Positions 8,854 to 19,336 of a stretch of 64,000 bases of DNA are shown one piece after another. The translations under genes were made by a program, and so were the position numbers. How positions within the stretch are numbered: position 1 is the stretch's first letter; each line of letters opens with the position of its first letter. Under the pieces are notes generated by a model, which made no database searches, had not been told where the DNA came from, and saw nothing but the letters and a program-made list of their open reading frames with translations. Origin of the DNA: Corynebacterium uterequi (lineage in GTDB: Bacteria > Actinomycetota > Actinomycetes > Mycobacteriales > Mycobacteriaceae); assembly GCF_001021065.1 (NCBI RefSeq), contig NZ_CP011546.1, forward strand, positions 372,001-436,000. Direction: 5' to 3'.

Positions 8854-9086
8854 AGCACTGAGCGTACCGTCGCCGGAACCCCCGAACGGCACACCGGTTC
8901 CCCGGAGGATTTCCCGAATGCAAGGACCCCCGGGTAGGGTGACGGCAACAGGTCATGACCACTAACCGACGGTGAGCTAACCAGCCCCTCCCGGGCACGG
9001 ATGACCAGAGATGTCCGGCGTCGCCGGGCGGGTTGTGACCGACGCACCCTAGACATTCTCAACACCGTGAAGAGAAAGGTGACGTG

Positions 9087-10333
9087 GTGAAGATCCGCGC
9101 TATAAAGACCCTCGCAGCACTGGCCGCCTCCGCGCTGGCGCTGACTGCGTGCTCGAACGACCAGGGGACCGCCGGCTCCGGCGACCCGGCCGCTGCCGGC
9201 GGCTCGGCCGAGGCCACCCTGACCGTGTGGACCTCCCAGGAGGACCAGGCCACCGACGACGCCTGGCTGCAGACCGTCCAAAAGGACTTTGAGGAGGCGC
9301 ACCCCGAGTACACGATTACGTGGAAGAACTCGGTGGTCTCCGCAGCCGATACCGGAGACGTGGTCAAGGCCGACCCGGCCGCGGCGGCCGATGTCTACCT
9401 CTTCGCCAATGACCAGCTCGGTGCTTTGCAGGAAGTCGGCGCCGTCGGCGTGCTCTCCGATCCGGGCAAGGCCCAGCTCGACGAGCAGGCCGCCGAAACG
9501 ATGAAGCAGTCCGTCACCGGCTCCGACGGGGAACCCTACGGCCTGCCCTATGAGCCCAACACCTGGTTCATGTACTACAACACGGACAAGCTCTCCGCCG
9601 AGGACGTCACCAGCTTCGACACCATGCTGGATAAGGCGAAGGTCTCCTTCCCATGTCCAACTCGTGGTACCTGCCGGCCTTCTACTCCGCCGCGGGCGCG
9701 CAGTTCTTCGGCCCCGACGGCAGCGATGAGGCCGCCGGCATCGACCTCGGCGATAAGGCCGGCGAGGTGACCGCCTACCTCGCCGAGGTTGTCACGAACC
9801 CCAACTTCGTCAACGACGCCGACGGCGCCGGCCTCGGCGGGCTCGCCAACGGCACGGTCGACGTCGTGTTCTCCGGCGCGTGGGACGCCAAGGCCGCCCA
9901 GGAGGCCCTGGGCGACAAGTTCGGCGTCGCCGCCCTGCCCACCTTTACCCTGGGTGGTGAGCAGCTGCAGATGCAGTCCTTCTCCGGTTCCAAGGCCATC
10001 GCCTACAACCCGAACACCAAGAACCCGCGCATCGCGGCCGAGTTCGCCCAGTTCCTCGCCAGCCAGGACTCCCAGCTGATCCACTATGAGAAGAACGGCG
10101 TCATCCCCGCCGACCAGCGCCTCGCGAAGGACGCCGCCATCTCCGCCGACCCGGTGGCCGTGGCCCTGCTGTCCACCATCGACAACGCCTCCATCACGCA
10201 GCCGACCGTTCCCGCCATGTCCCTGTTCTGGGAGCCGACGGATAACTTCGGCAAGGCACTGACCACCGGCGACGTCACCCCGGACAACGCCGCCGAAAAG
10301 ACCGAGGCCTGGCAGAAGGCCCTCAACCAGTAA
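9087..10333 (+). pseudogene. musE: Frameshifted maltose-type binding lipoprotein (MusE/MalE-like)
   Basis: Sugar ABC transporter solute-binding protein. It has a lipoprotein signal (KIRAIKTLAALAASALALTAC; lipobox LTAC) and a type-1 extracellular solute-binding domain. The reading frame breaks near 9650: the first frame reads LDKAKVSFPCPTRG, while the continuation in another frame reads MSNSWYLPAFYSAAG. Adding one C at TTCCCATG joins them as SFPMSNSWYLPAF, so a single-base deletion (or sequence error) is the simplest explanation. Otherwise both halves are intact and end at a normal stop (10331-10333). A GTG at 9084 or 9087 is the start; AGAAAGG suits 9087. It is followed by two permease genes as in MusEFG of C. 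glutamicum. Confidence 0.8.
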
Positions 10334-10357
10334 CCCCCGCCGAGACGAGTAGGAACC

Positions 10358-11770
10358 ATGACTACGGACGTCGCGCCGCCGCTAGGCGCAGCCACCGAGG
10401 CCACCGCGCCACCGGTGCCTAACCAGGACACAGAGCACTGGTACGCACTGCGCCGGGCGTGGCTCGAAGGCGACGGCCTCACCAAGGCGTCCTTCGTGGT
10501 ACACGGACTCGGCAACCTTGCCCGCAAGCAATTCGTCAAAGGCGGGCTGTGGCTCGCCATCGAGGTCGCCTTCCTCGGCTGGTATCTCACCACCGGACTG
10601 AGCTACCTCGCCGCGCTGCCCGGCCTCGGCGGCGACGGCTCCCAGGAGCGCGTCCAGGTCGACGGCTTCTGGGTGTATCAAACCAGTCCGCCCTCCGTCG
10701 TCGTCCTGCTGCAAGGCGTGCTGGCCGTCGTCGCGCTCATCGCCTTTTTCTGGTGGGCGACCATCGCCGGGCGCAGCGCCTATAAGGCACAAACCCAGGT
10801 GGCGGAGCACGGACGCGCCCGCAGCCTGCGCGGCGACCTCACGGCGCTGACGCACGAGGACGCCCCGTGGCTGCTCATGAGCCTGCCCACCGCGGGCATC
10901 GTCGTTTTCACCATCCTGCCGCTGGTGTTCATGATCTCCATGGCCTTCACCAGCTACGACTCCGCTAACGCGCAGTACTTCTCCTGGGTCGGCCTCGACA
11001 ACTTCGCCACCGTGCTGTCCGATAACGGCGGAGCGGTCAACGGCCGGATCTTCCTCCAGGTCCTCATCTGGACCCTCGTGTGGGCGTTCTTCGCCACCTT
11101 CCTCAACTTCTTCCTGGGCATGTTCCTGGCGATGCTCATCAACCGCCGCACCACCCGCGGCAAGGGCTTCTGGCGGGCCGTGTTCTCCCTGTCCATCGCC
11201 GTGCCGCAGTTCGTCACCCTGCTCGTGGTGCGCACCATGCTCCAACCCGAGGGCATCATCAACCGGCTGCTGCTCGACGCCGGGCTCATCGACTCCGCCC
11301 TGCCCTTCTTCACCGACGTGACCTGGGCGCGGGTGACGGTCATCATCGTCAACCTGTGGATCGGCATTCCCTACACGATCATGCAGATCACCGGCATCCT
11401 GCAGAACATCCCCGGCGAGCTCTACGAGGCGGCCCGCATCGACGGTGCCAACGTCTGGCACACGTTCCGCTACATCACCATGCCGTACATGATCTTCGTC
11501 ATGACCCCGTACCTCATCACGACGTTCACGGCGAATGTCAATAACTTCAACGTCATTTACCTGTTGTCCGGTGGCGGGCCGACGCCCGTCGGCGCCTCCG
11601 CCGGCTCGACGGACCTGCTTATCACGTGGCTGTACAAGCTCACCGTGGACCGCGGTGACTTCAACCTCGGCGCCGTCATCGGCATCCTCACCTTCGTGGT
11701 GCTTGCCGTCGTGGCGCTCGTGACCTACCGCCGCAGCGGTTCGTACCAGAACGAGGAGGGCTTCCGCTGA
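10358..11770 (+). CDS. musF: Sugar ABC transporter permease, MalF/MusF-like
   Basis: 470-aa inner-membrane permease, long for the family because of an N-terminal extension of about 150 residues with extra hydrophobic segments. This is followed by the binding-protein-dependent transport domain with the EAA loop YEAARIDGANVWHTFRYITMPYM, which docks the ATPase. It pairs with the MusG-like protein to form the pore for maltose/maltodextrin import. It overlaps the next gene by 1 nt (TGATG), so translation is coupled. The symbol is by analogy to the C. glutamicum MusEFGK2 importer. Confidence 0.88.
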   Translation: MTTDVAPPLGAATEATAPPVPNQDTEHWYALRRAWLEGDGLTKASFVVHGLGNLARKQFVKGGLWLAIEVAFLGWYLTTGLSYLAALPGLGGDGSQERVQVDGFWVYQTSPPSVVVLLQGVLAVVALIAFFWWATIAGRSAYKAQTQVAEHGRARSLRGDLTALTHEDAPWLLMSLPTAGIVVFTILPLVFMISMAFTSYDSANAQYFSWVGLDNFATVLSDNGGAVNGRIFLQVLIWTLVWAFFATFLNFFLGMFLAMLINRRTTRGKGFWRAVFSLSIAVPQFVTLLVVRTMLQPEGIINRLLLDAGLIDSALPFFTDVTWARVTVIIVNLWIGIPYTIMQITGILQNIPGELYEAARIDGANVWHTFRYITMPYMIFVMTPYLITTFTANVNNFNVIYLLSGGGPTPVGASAGSTDLLITWLYKLTVDRGDFNLGAVIGILTFVVLAVVALVTYRRSGSYQNEEGFR

Positions 11771-12684
11771 TGAGCGCTACCACGTCCGCTAAGGCCGCCA
11801 AGGCCCCTAAGGCCCCTAAGGCCGCCAAGGCCACGAATCAGGTGGCGCGCCGACGCATTGCCGACATCGTTGTCCACCTTTTCCTCGCCGTTCTGGCCGC
11901 CCTGTGGGTGCTGCCCATTATCTGGATTGTTGCGGAGAGCTTCAACGCCAACCCGGCGCCGTACACCACGACATTCTTCCCGACCGACTACAGCCTCGAT
12001 AACTACATCAAGCTGTTCACGGAGCGCAACGTTCTCAATTTCCCGAGAATGTTCGCCAACACGTTCATCGTGGCCGTTTTCACGATGATTATCAGCGTGT
12101 TCTTCGTCCTCAGTGTGTCTTACGCTTTGTCCCGCTTGCGCTTTTCTTTCCGTAAGCCGTACATGAACCTGGCGCTTATTCTGGGCATGTTCCCCGGAAT
12201 CATGGCCGTGGTGGCCATCTACTTCATCCTCAAAGAGATGGGCCTCACCCAAGGCTGGACTACCAATATCGCGCTCATCATTGTGTATTCCGCCGGAACC
12301 GGTATGGGATTCTATGTCATGAAGGGATTCATGGACACCATCCCGATCTCTTTGGATGAGGCCGCGATCCTCGACGGCTGCTCCCAGTGGCAGGTATTCA
12401 CCAAGATCATCCTGCCTATCTCCAAGCCCATGATCGTCTACCAGGCCATCGTCGGCTTCCTCACCCCGTGGCTGGACTTCGTGCTGGCCAAGGCCATCGC
12501 CCGCACGCAGGAGAACTACACCGTCTCCCTGGGGCTGTGGCTCATGCTGGAAAAGGAGTACATCCACTCCTGGTTCGCCCGCTTCGCCGCCGGCGCGGTG
12601 TGCGTGGCCATCCCCATCGCTATCCTGTTCATCGTCATGCAGCGCTTCTACCAGTCCTCCATGGAAGGCTCGGTGAAGGGCTAA
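11770..12684 (+). CDS. musG: Sugar ABC transporter permease, MalG/MusG-like
   Basis: 304-aa permease with six predicted TM helices and the EAA motif LDEAAILDGCSQWQVFTKII. The N-terminal tail is a low-complexity Lys/Ala/Pro repeat (SAKAAKAPKAPKAAKAT) ahead of the first helix. It ends RFYQSSMEGSVKG, the conserved MalG C-terminus that reaches into the ATPase dimer. Confidence 0.9.
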   Translation: MSATTSAKAAKAPKAPKAAKATNQVARRRIADIVVHLFLAVLAALWVLPIIWIVAESFNANPAPYTTTFFPTDYSLDNYIKLFTERNVLNFPRMFANTFIVAVFTMIISVFFVLSVSYALSRLRFSFRKPYMNLALILGMFPGIMAVVAIYFILKEMGLTQGWTTNIALIIVYSAGTGMGFYVMKGFMDTIPISLDEAAILDGCSQWQVFTKIILPISKPMIVYQAIVGFLTPWLDFVLAKAIARTQENYTVSLGLWLMLEKEYIHSWFARFAAGAVCVAIPIAILFIVMQRFYQSSMEGSVKG

Positions 12685-12706
12685 CCGCTACATGAAGGAG
12701 GAAAGC

Positions 12707-13450
12707 GTGGAGCACGCGGCGAAGCGACGCTCCGGTGTTGGGGTGCGGGCGTTGTTGGCCCTCATCGTGGCCGGGGCGGCTGCGCACATCGCCTCCTCGG
12801 CGCTGGTCCCGGCGTACGACGCCCGCAGTCTCGCCGCCCCGACAGCCGTAGTGACCGTCGCAGTGGTGGTGGAAGCGCTGTCCTGGGTAGCCTACGCGCC
12901 GCTGGCGTTTCTGCTGGCCGAGTGGCTGCGACGCGAGCCCGCACTGGGGTCGGGGTTTATCTGGGCCATGCTCATCGCCGTGGCCGCCGAGGTCCCCTAC
13001 GACCTGCTCAACGCCGGGGAGTTTAGTGACTTCACCAGCCAGAACCCGGTGTGGGCGGTGGTGGTCATCCTCATCGTGGTGGCCGGGGTGCGCCGGCTCC
13101 AGGTTGCCGGGGCATTGCCAGAGCCTGTGCGCATCATAGCCGTCGTGGCTTTCATAGTGGCGGCCGTGGGGTGGCTCGGAATCTTTTCGGTGGGTGTCCG
13201 GCTTGGGGTGTTCCCGGCAGGCATCGCCTTGTTCGGCTTCGCTTTGATATTCCGCTACCTGCGCGGCCGGGAAAACACCATGATGCTCAGCGCCGGCGGG
13301 ATGGGGGCGGCGCTGCTGGTCACCCCAGCGCTGGGGGTGGTGCCGCTACACTTCCGCGACGACGCCGCGCTGCGCACCCAACCGCTTCCTCCCGCCTGGG
13401 TGGGGTTGGCCTATCCGGTGGTGTTGGCCCTGGCGACGCTCGTCGCCTGA
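12707..13450 (+). CDS. musI: MusI/TraX-like integral membrane protein
   Basis: 247-aa protein with about seven hydrophobic segments and no catalytic motif. The start is set at GTG 12707, which sits 5 bases after AAGGAGG, a near-perfect ribosome binding site. An ATG at 12692 lies before that site. It directly follows musG in the same operon. In C. glutamicum a membrane protein MusI is required for MusEFGK2 maltose uptake, and position and topology match, but the orthology is inferred from context. Confidence 0.65.
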   Translation: MEHAAKRRSGVGVRALLALIVAGAAAHIASSALVPAYDARSLAAPTAVVTVAVVVEALSWVAYAPLAFLLAEWLRREPALGSGFIWAMLIAVAAEVPYDLLNAGEFSDFTSQNPVWAVVVILIVVAGVRRLQVAGALPEPVRIIAVVAFIVAAVGWLGIFSVGVRLGVFPAGIALFGFALIFRYLRGRENTMMLSAGGMGAALLVTPALGVVPLHFRDDAALRTQPLPPAWVGLAYPVVLALATLVA

Positions 13451-13468
13451 GTGCGGGGCAGGGAGCTG

Positions 13469-14185
13469 TTATCCCTGGTCAGCGGGCATGATGTTCATCG
13501 TGTCGATGTTGACATGCCCCGGCAGCGACGCCACCCACCGAATCGCCTCGGCAACATCCTCGGCGGTGAGATTGAGCTTGTCCGCGTAGACCTTGCGGGC
13601 GCGCTCGGCGTCCCCGTCGAATCGGATGAGGGAGAAGTCCGTCTCCACGCGCCCCGGGTCGATCTCGGTCACTCGCACTCCGGAGCCGCGGGTGATTTCC
13701 TCCAACCGGGTCACGCGAGTGAGGGCTTTGAGGGCATGTTTGGCGGCATTGTACCCGGAGCCGCCCTCGTAGGGGTCAAGTGCCGCTTTGGATCCGAGGT
13801 TGACGACCAACCCACGAGTGGCGCGCAGCTTGGGCAACAACGCGGTGGTCACCCGCACGGTTCCGAGCACGTTGGTGTCATACATCCAGCGCCACTGATC
13901 GAGCGTGGTGTCCTCCAGCGGGTTGAGTCCTTTAGCCCCACCAGCGTTGTTGACCAGCACGTCTACCCGGTCAATCTGCTCACTGAAGGCGGCCACCGAG
14001 GCATCGTCGGTGACGTCCAATTCGAAGGCGGTGGCGCCGATGTCGGTAGCGACCTCGCGCAGCCTATCCAACCGGCGGGCGCCGATGATGACCGTGAAGC
14101 CGTCGGCGGCCAGCGCCCGCGCGGTGGCGGCCCCAATTCCGCCGGACGCTCCGGTTACTACTGCTGTCTTCTGCGTGTGTGTCAT
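13469..14185 (-). CDS. SDR family NAD(P)-dependent oxidoreductase
   Basis: 238-aa classical short-chain dehydrogenase/reductase. The cofactor motif TGASGGIGAATA is at about residues 12-23, NNAG near 89-92, an active-site Ser in NLGSKAA, and YNAAKHALK (Tyr-xxx-Lys). It resembles the YdfG/serine 3-dehydrogenase branch (ARRLDRL after strand 2 suggests NADP preference). It lies on the opposite strand to the transporter operon and converges with musI. The substrate is unknown. Confidence 0.88.
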   Translation of the reverse strand: MTHTQKTAVVTGASGGIGAATARALAADGFTVIIGARRLDRLREVATDIGATAFELDVTDDASVAAFSEQIDRVDVLVNNAGGAKGLNPLEDTTLDQWRWMYDTNVLGTVRVTTALLPKLRATRGLVVNLGSKAALDPYEGGSGYNAAKHALKALTRVTRLEEITRGSGVRVTEIDPGRVETDFSLIRFDGDAERARKVYADKLNLTAEDVAEAIRWVASLPGHVNIDTMNIMPADQG

Positions 14186-14264
14186 GCCAGTGAGACTACG
14201 TGCAGGCCCGGGAGCCTGAGGGGAAAAGAGCACCCATTGTCGTTACCGGAGGTTGCTGGTCGCC

Positions 14265-14534
14265 ATGACGAAGCTCGAGTTTTTGTTCCTCTCCATTATC
14301 GTGGCGGGGCTGACGCTGACCCTCGACGGCTTCCTGACGCCGCAGCTTTCTCTGCTGGGCACCGTGTGCGGGCTTCCGTTGGTCATCCGGCGGTCGAGGA
14401 AGCAGAACTCGGGAGCTAGTCTGGCAGCCGCACTCTCGTCGCGGGGGAGAAGGCGTGCAGGTGGCCGTCCCGGATGCGGGTGTAAAGCGTCGAGCCGATC
14501 TCCGGGGCGGTGTGCGGGGCCACGCGGACGATGA
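14265..14534 (+). CDS. Possible small membrane protein
   Basis: An ATG-initiated frame of 89 codons starts [20 protein letters not shown], then a short polar segment, and its second half overlaps the 3' end of the ATPase gene antisense. The first 50 residues look like two membrane segments; the tail (Arg/Gly-rich) looks like antisense noise. It may be real only up to the overlap, or not at all. Confidence 0.25.
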   Translation: MTKLEFLFLSIIVAGLTLTLDGFLTPQLSLLGTVCGLPLVIRRSRKQNSGASLAAALSSRGRRRAGGRPGCGCKASSRSPGRCAGPRGR

Positions 14535-15561
14535 TGACGTCCGTGGATTCATCATCCGGGTTGGCATCCGTGCCGGAGCCCAGGTGCCCGCCGCCGACCA
14601 GCCGGCCGTAGACGTAGGCGTCGGACCCAAGCTCTTCGACCATGGTGATCTCCACCGGGATGCTGTGGGCGGCCTCCGGGGACTGCGGATCCACGAGGTC
14701 CAGCGCCTCCGGGCGGAAACCGATGATGACCGAACCCTCATCGTCGGCGGTGAGCGCCGCCACGGTCGCCGCCGGCAGCTCCACCCGGGCCTTGCCCAGG
14801 ACGGCGGTGGTGCCGTCGACCGTGAACCGGCCCAAGTTCATCGCCGGGGAACCGATGAATCCGGCGACGAACTCGTTGCCCGGGCGTTCGTAGAGCTCCC
14901 GCGGGGTACCCACCTGCTGGAGCACGCCGTCCTTGAGCACGGCGATTCGGTCGCCCATCGTCATGGCCTCAGTCTGGTCGTGGGTGACATACAGCGTGGT
15001 GACGTCCAGCTCACGCTGCAGCGCCGCGATCTGGGTGCGGGTCTGTACGCGCAGTTTGGCGTCGAGGTTACTCAAGGGTTCGTCCATGAGGAACACCTCG
15101 GGCTTGCGGACGATGGCGCGTCCCATGGCCACGCGCTGGCGCTGACCGCCGGACAGGGCCTTGGGCTTGCGCTCCAGGAAGTCGGTCAGACCCAGGGTGC
15201 GGGCGGCTTCCTCGACGCGAGCGTTGATCTCGTCCTTCGGACGACCGGCGATCTTCAGGGCGAAGCCCATGTTCTCCCGGACGGTCATGTGCGGGTAGAG
15301 CGCGTAGTTCTGGAACACCATCGCGATGTCCCGGTCCTTCGGCGGGGCGGTCGTGACGTCCTTGTCGCCGATGTGGATACGCCCGGAGTTGACGTCCTCC
15401 AGGCCGGCGAGCATCCGCAGTGCAGTGGACTTACCGGAGCCAGACGGGCCCACGAGGACGAGGAATTCGCCGTCGGCGATGTCGAGAGTCAGCGAGTCGA
15501 CGGAAGGGTGGTCGGCGCCGGGATAGATCCGCGTAGCGGCGTCGAAACGAACAATAGCCAT
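14416..15561 (-). CDS. musK: Carbohydrate ABC transporter ATPase, MusK/MsiK/UgpC-like
   Basis: 381-aa ATPase with Walker [10 protein letters not shown] (residues 38-46), Q-loop in [14 protein letters not shown], signature [14 protein letters not shown], Walker [17 protein letters not shown], switch His in YVTHDQ, and a C-terminal TOBE/OB regulatory domain. This is the MalK/UgpC/MsiK type, which energises sugar importers and can be shared between several permease pairs. It is transcribed convergently with the rest of the cluster, from its own promoter before 15561. Confidence 0.93.
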   Translation of the reverse strand: MAIVRFDAATRIYPGADHPSVDSLTLDIADGEFLVLVGPSGSGKSTALRMLAGLEDVNSGRIHIGDKDVTTAPPKDRDIAMVFQNYALYPHMTVRENMGFALKIAGRPKDEINARVEEAARTLGLTDFLERKPKALSGGQRQRVAMGRAIVRKPEVFLMDEPLSNLDAKLRVQTRTQIAALQRELDVTTLYVTHDQTEAMTMGDRIAVLKDGVLQQVGTPRELYERPGNEFVAGFIGSPAMNLGRFTVDGTTAVLGKARVELPAATVAALTADDEGSVIIGFRPEALDLVDPQSPEAAHSIPVEITMVEELGSDAYVYGRLVGGGHLGSGTDANPDDESTDVIIVRVAPHTAPEIGSTLYTRIRDGHLHAFSPATRVRLPD

Positions 15562-15917
15562 GGTAGTGAGGTGAACCTTTCTTCATCGGCAGGAACGTGC
15601 CGAACGATCCGAGTGAAGGATGAACCGTTCCCACGCTACCTTCGAGTGGTCATAACCTGCTCATTGTCGCCGTGGCGGCGGCGAACGGGGGTGGGCGGCA
15701 GACGACGGTTGCTGCAACCCACAGCGGGCTCTAAGCGCCACAGAGGTTCAGCAAGGACTTATCGGGCTGGTAGGGTAGCAGGGTCAATAGAGTCACGAGT
15801 CCCGGGCAACCCGCGGGACGTGAAATACAACCAAGAACTCTCGCCCACCCGCGGCGGGTAGGGGACGTCGACGCGCGGCCCGCCCGACGATGGTGACGTG
15901 GGAGCCAGGAGGCTTGT
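15562..15917. promoter_or_regulatory. Divergent region between musK and secY
   Basis: A 356-bp non-coding gap. GAACCTTTCTTCATC near 15572-15588 and GGTTCA/TGAACC segments near 15572, 15625 and 15742 may be operator-like. The secY side has a GC-rich stem near 15800 (GTCCCGGGCAACCCGCGGGAC) and an AGGAGG ribosome binding site. No gene was seen. Promoter positions are not assigned with confidence. Confidence 0.4.
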
Positions 15918-17249
15918 GTGTCCGCCATTTTGCAGGCTTTGAAGGACGCCGATCTGCGCAAGAAGATCCTCATCACGCTCGCGCTCATCGTGGCGTACCG
16001 GATTGGCGCCCAGATCCCGGCACCGGGTGTAGATTACGCCGCGATCCAAGCGCGGCTGACCACCCTCGGCGACGAAGAGGGCAACCTCTTCTCCATCGTC
16101 AACCTCTTCTCGGGAGGCGCGCTGCTCCAGCTGTCGATCTTCGCCATCGGCATCATGCCCTACATCACGGCGTCCATCGTGGTGCAGCTGCTCACCGTCG
16201 TCATCCCGAAGTTCGAGGAGCTCAAGAAGGAGGGGCAGTCGGGGCAAGCCAAGATGACCCAGTACACCCGCTACCTCACCCTCGCACTGGCGCTCATGCA
16301 GTCCTCGGGCATCGTCGCGCTCGCGGACCGGGAGCAGCTGCTCGGCCCGGGCTTCCCGGTGCTGGAGGAAGGCCACACCATCTGGGACCTCATCGTCATC
16401 GTGGTGACCATGAGCTCCGGCGCCATGCTCATCATGTGGCTCGGTGAGATCATCACCGAACGCGGCGTGGGCAACGGCATGTCTCTGCTCATCTTCGCCG
16501 GCATCGCCACCCGCATCCCCTCCGACGGCGTCAACGTCTTCGCCCAGTCCGGCGGCGTCGTCTTCGGCGTGGTCGTGGCCGCCGTCATCCTCCTGGTCAT
16601 CGGCGTTGTCTTCGTGGAGCAGGGCCAGCGCCGCATCCCGGTGCAGTACGCCAAGCGCATGGTGGGGCGTCGCCAGTACGGCGGCTCCTCCACCTACCTG
16701 CCGCTGAAGGTCAACCAGGCCGGTGTTATCCCCGTCATCTTCGCGTCCTCGCTCATGTACGTGCCGGTCCTCATCACGCAGATCGTGCAGTCCGGCTCGC
16801 TCGGCGCGCAGTCCCCGGATAACTGGTGGCAGCGCTACGTCATGAGCTGGTTGCAGGCGCCGTCGTCCTGGCAGTACATCCTCCTGTACTTCGTTCTCAT
16901 CATCTTCTTCTCCTACTTCTATGTTTCCGTTCAATATGACCCGAACGAGCAGGCGGACAATATGAAGAAGTACGGCGGCTTCATTCCGGGTATCCGCCCG
17001 GGCCGTCCCACCGCGCAGTATCTGGCGTTCGTCATGAACCGCCTGCTGTTCGTCGGCGCGATTTACCTGGGTGTCATTGCGGTGCTGCCGAACATCGCCC
17101 TTGACCTTGGCGTGGGGGGAGGCCAGGGCGCAAGGATGACGGCCTTCGGCGGTACGGCTATTCTGATTATGGTGTCGGTCGCGTTGACCACGGTCAAGCA
17201 GATCGAATCCCAACTTCTGCAAAGCAACTACGAAGGACTCTTGCGATAA
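15918..17249 (+). CDS. secY: Preprotein translocase subunit SecY
   Basis: 443-aa central channel of the Sec translocon. It has about ten TM helices, with [27 protein letters not shown] in the TM2 region and the cytosolic loop [14 protein letters not shown]. The GTG at 15918 follows AGGAGG by 5 bases. Its stop codon (17247-17249) overlaps the ATG of adk by one base, the usual secY-adk coupling. Confidence 0.98.
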   Translation: MSAILQALKDADLRKKILITLALIVAYRIGAQIPAPGVDYAAIQARLTTLGDEEGNLFSIVNLFSGGALLQLSIFAIGIMPYITASIVVQLLTVVIPKFEELKKEGQSGQAKMTQYTRYLTLALALMQSSGIVALADREQLLGPGFPVLEEGHTIWDLIVIVVTMSSGAMLIMWLGEIITERGVGNGMSLLIFAGIATRIPSDGVNVFAQSGGVVFGVVVAAVILLVIGVVFVEQGQRRIPVQYAKRMVGRRQYGGSSTYLPLKVNQAGVIPVIFASSLMYVPVLITQIVQSGSLGAQSPDNWWQRYVMSWLQAPSSWQYILLYFVLIIFFSYFYVSVQYDPNEQADNMKKYGGFIPGIRPGRPTAQYLAFVMNRLLFVGAIYLGVIAVLPNIALDLGVGGGQGARMTAFGGTAILIMVSVALTTVKQIESQLLQSNYEGLLR

Positions 17250-17794
17250 TGCGTCTCGTACTCCTCGGCCCGCCCGGTGCCGGTAAAGGCACCCAGGCCG
17301 CTCTTCTCACCGAAAAGCTCGGCGTTCCGCACATCTCCACGGGTGACCTCTTCCGTGCCAACATCGGCGAGGGAACCCCGCTGGGGCTGGAGGCCAAGGG
17401 GTACATCGACGCCGGCAAGCTCGTGCCCACCGACGTCACCGCCCGCATGGTGGAGTCCCGCCTCGACGAGGCCGACGCCGCCGAAGGCTTCCTGCTCGAC
17501 GGCTTCCCGCGCACGGTGGAGCAGGCCGAGATCCTCACCGAACTGCTCGCCAAGAAGGGCCTCGCGCTCGACGGCGTGGTGAACTTCGAGGTGTCCGAGG
17601 ACGTGGTGGTTGAGCGCATGCTCGCCCGCGGCCGCGCCGACGACAACGAGGAGACCATCCGCACCCGCCTGCAGGTCTACCGCAACGAGACCGCCCCGCT
17701 CATCGACCACTACGGCGACGCCATCATCACCGTGGCCGCCGAGGGCGAGGTTGAGGAGATCAACGCCCGCGTTATGGAGGCGCTGGGCAAGTAA
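17249..17794 (+). CDS. adk: Adenylate kinase
   Basis: 181-aa short-type adenylate kinase (ATP + AMP to 2 ADP) without a zinc LID, the usual form in actinobacteria. The P-loop [10 protein letters not shown] is at residues 7-16, the AMP-binding region [10 protein letters not shown] follows, and [11 protein letters not shown] precedes the lid [15 protein letters not shown]. In most actinobacteria map follows adk directly; here an ISL3 relic and a bacteriocin-like pair sit between them. Confidence 0.98.
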   Translation: MRLVLLGPPGAGKGTQAALLTEKLGVPHISTGDLFRANIGEGTPLGLEAKGYIDAGKLVPTDVTARMVESRLDEADAAEGFLLDGFPRTVEQAEILTELLAKKGLALDGVVNFEVSEDVVVERMLARGRADDNEETIRTRLQVYRNETAPLIDHYGDAIITVAAEGEVEEINARVMEALGK

Positions 17795-17812
17795 GTCAGA
17801 GCGCTTGCCTGA

Positions 17813-17866
17813 GGGCCGAAAACCTTGTCGAGCAGGTCACATCCTGTTCCACGAGGTTGCGGCCCT
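17813..17866 (+). terminator. Weak hairpin after adk
   Basis: GGGCCGAAAACC (17813-17824) pairs imperfectly with GGTTGCGGCCC (17855-17865), enclosing a smaller hairpin, followed by TTATATTCT. There is no clean U-run, so its function as a terminator is uncertain. Confidence 0.3.
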
Positions 17867-17874
17867 TATATTCT

Positions 17875-19255
17875 CTTCACAATTGAGGGTGTAGTAGGGG
17901 TCTGACCCCGCCAGCCTCCAGCAGGCTACGGGCGATGTAGTGCGTGAGGTTGCGAAACCCCAAGGCGGTACCACGTAGGTGTTCCAACCGCCCGTTGATC
18001 GCCTCAGCCGGGCCGTTGCTCGAGCCAGGATGATCGAAAAACGCCAGGATGTCCTCCCGCCGCTTCGTCAAAGTCCGGCCAGGACGAGCCACCTCGACCA
18101 ACCCACGAGGAACCCCCGAAGCGACCGAAGTAATCAGCTCCGCCATGATCTTCTTACCTTCGGCCCGACGCTTAGCCCGGTACGCGGTGATCATCCGCTG
18201 ATACACACCCCACGTCGCCTCGACTTCGACATGATGATCATCAGCAAACAACCCTTGCAACCGTTGGTACTGCCTGTCGGTGAGCAACCCCACACCAGTA
18301 TGAAGGGTCCGCCGGTTGTGATACAACGGGTGGTTCTTACGCCCGCGGCCACCATGAAGCTCGACCTGCACGCGACGCCGACAATCATCCAGCGCATCGC
18401 CTGCTAACCGGATGACGTGAAACGGATCCATGACTGCCGTGGCGTGAGGGATCTCCTGCTCAGCAGCGGTTTTAAACCCAGTAAAGCCATCCATCGCGAT
18501 GACCTCCACCCCGTCGCGCCACGCTGGTGGCTGGGATGCAAGCCAAGGCTTTAAAGACCTGCTTGGAGCGCCCTTCGATCATCGCCAACAACCTACTAGG
18601 CCCACTACCAGTACTCACCGGGGTTAAATCGATGACAACGGTGACATAGTGGTCGCCGCGGCGGGTGTGGCGCCAGACGTGCTCGTCCACCCCGATCACG
18701 GTGACATCATCGAACCGGGCCGGATCATCAAGCAAGACCCGCTTACCTTCGGCTAAAACGGCAGCATTGGCGGTGTTCCAGGACACCGCCAACCGAAGCG
18801 GCGATGCGTGACATCGACATATGGTTGACCACCAAGGCTTCCAACGCCCAGCGTAGCGCCCCGCGGGACAGGCGCGAACGAGGCTGACACGCCTGGGTTA
18901 AGGTCATGGCGCCATACATGCCCGCAGTTGGTGCACTGGTAGCGGCGTAGTCGGATGTGCAAGGTGCTCGGTCGTCATCCGAAGGGGATGTGAGCGAGCG
19001 TGAGGATGATGCTGTCGCGGGCTCGGCCAGGGCATCCGCACCGGTGGCGGCGATCATCGGGATTTGTTGGGCGGCATAGCAGGATCGCTTCCTCGTGGTC
19101 GAGGCCGTAAAACGTGGTCAGATCAGGCCGGGTCCAGGTAGCGTAGTCCGTGTCGAGGTCTTTCGTGATGTGTGTGTCGCAACGTTCATCATGCCAAGGA
19201 CCTCGACCCGCGCCGGCCACGGCACCGACTACGCGGCTACACCCTCAACTGCTAA
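17875..19255 (-). mobile_element. Decayed ISL3-family insertion sequence
   Basis: The element is delimited by inverted ends: CTTCACAATTGAGGGTGTAG at 17875 and the reverse complement of 19255, CTTAGCAGTTGAGGGTGTAG. Length is about 1.38 kb, normal for ISL3. No matching 8-bp target duplication was found. It is inserted between adk and map. Confidence 0.85.
17877..19220 (-). pseudogene. ISL3-family transposase, multiply disrupted
   Basis: The transposase is in at least four pieces. The N-terminal part carries the zinc-binding cysteines (HRCGCPGRARDS and RYQCTNCGHVW) and is cut by a TGA where the related fragment at 41200 reads Trp (PFG-W-RP). The frame then shifts near 18905 (after HDLNPG), near 18790 (before VSWNTANAAV) and near 18500 (before MEVIAMDGFTGFK). 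DDE-type core segments VIGVDEHVW, MDGFTGFK and AVMDPFHV are still readable, and the C-terminal piece ends LLHPQL inside the terminal repeat. It is non-functional. Confidence 0.85.
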
Positions 19256-19300
19256 GGGCGAAAAAGTGATACAACTCACAGAAATATAGGCTCATAACTC

Positions 19301-19336
19301 TTGTGCGACGTAGGGGGTAAGGTTATGCTTACCTTA
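19301..19336 (+). promoter_or_regulatory. Promoter overlapped by a DtxR-box-like operator
   Basis: TTGTGC (19301-19306) and TATGCT (19324-19329) are spaced by exactly 17 bp, a good sigma-70-type promoter. The 19-bp sequence TAAGGTTATGCTTACCTTA (19318-19336) covers the -10 box. It matches the corynebacterial DtxR iron-box consensus TTAGGTTAGGCTAACCTAA at about 15 of 19 positions and has a perfect TAAGGT/ACCTTA dyad. DtxR with Fe2+ represses from such positions, so transcription should rise under iron starvation. A leader hairpin ACTGGAAC/GTTCCAGT (19352-19359, 19385-19392) lies downstream. Confidence 0.65.
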
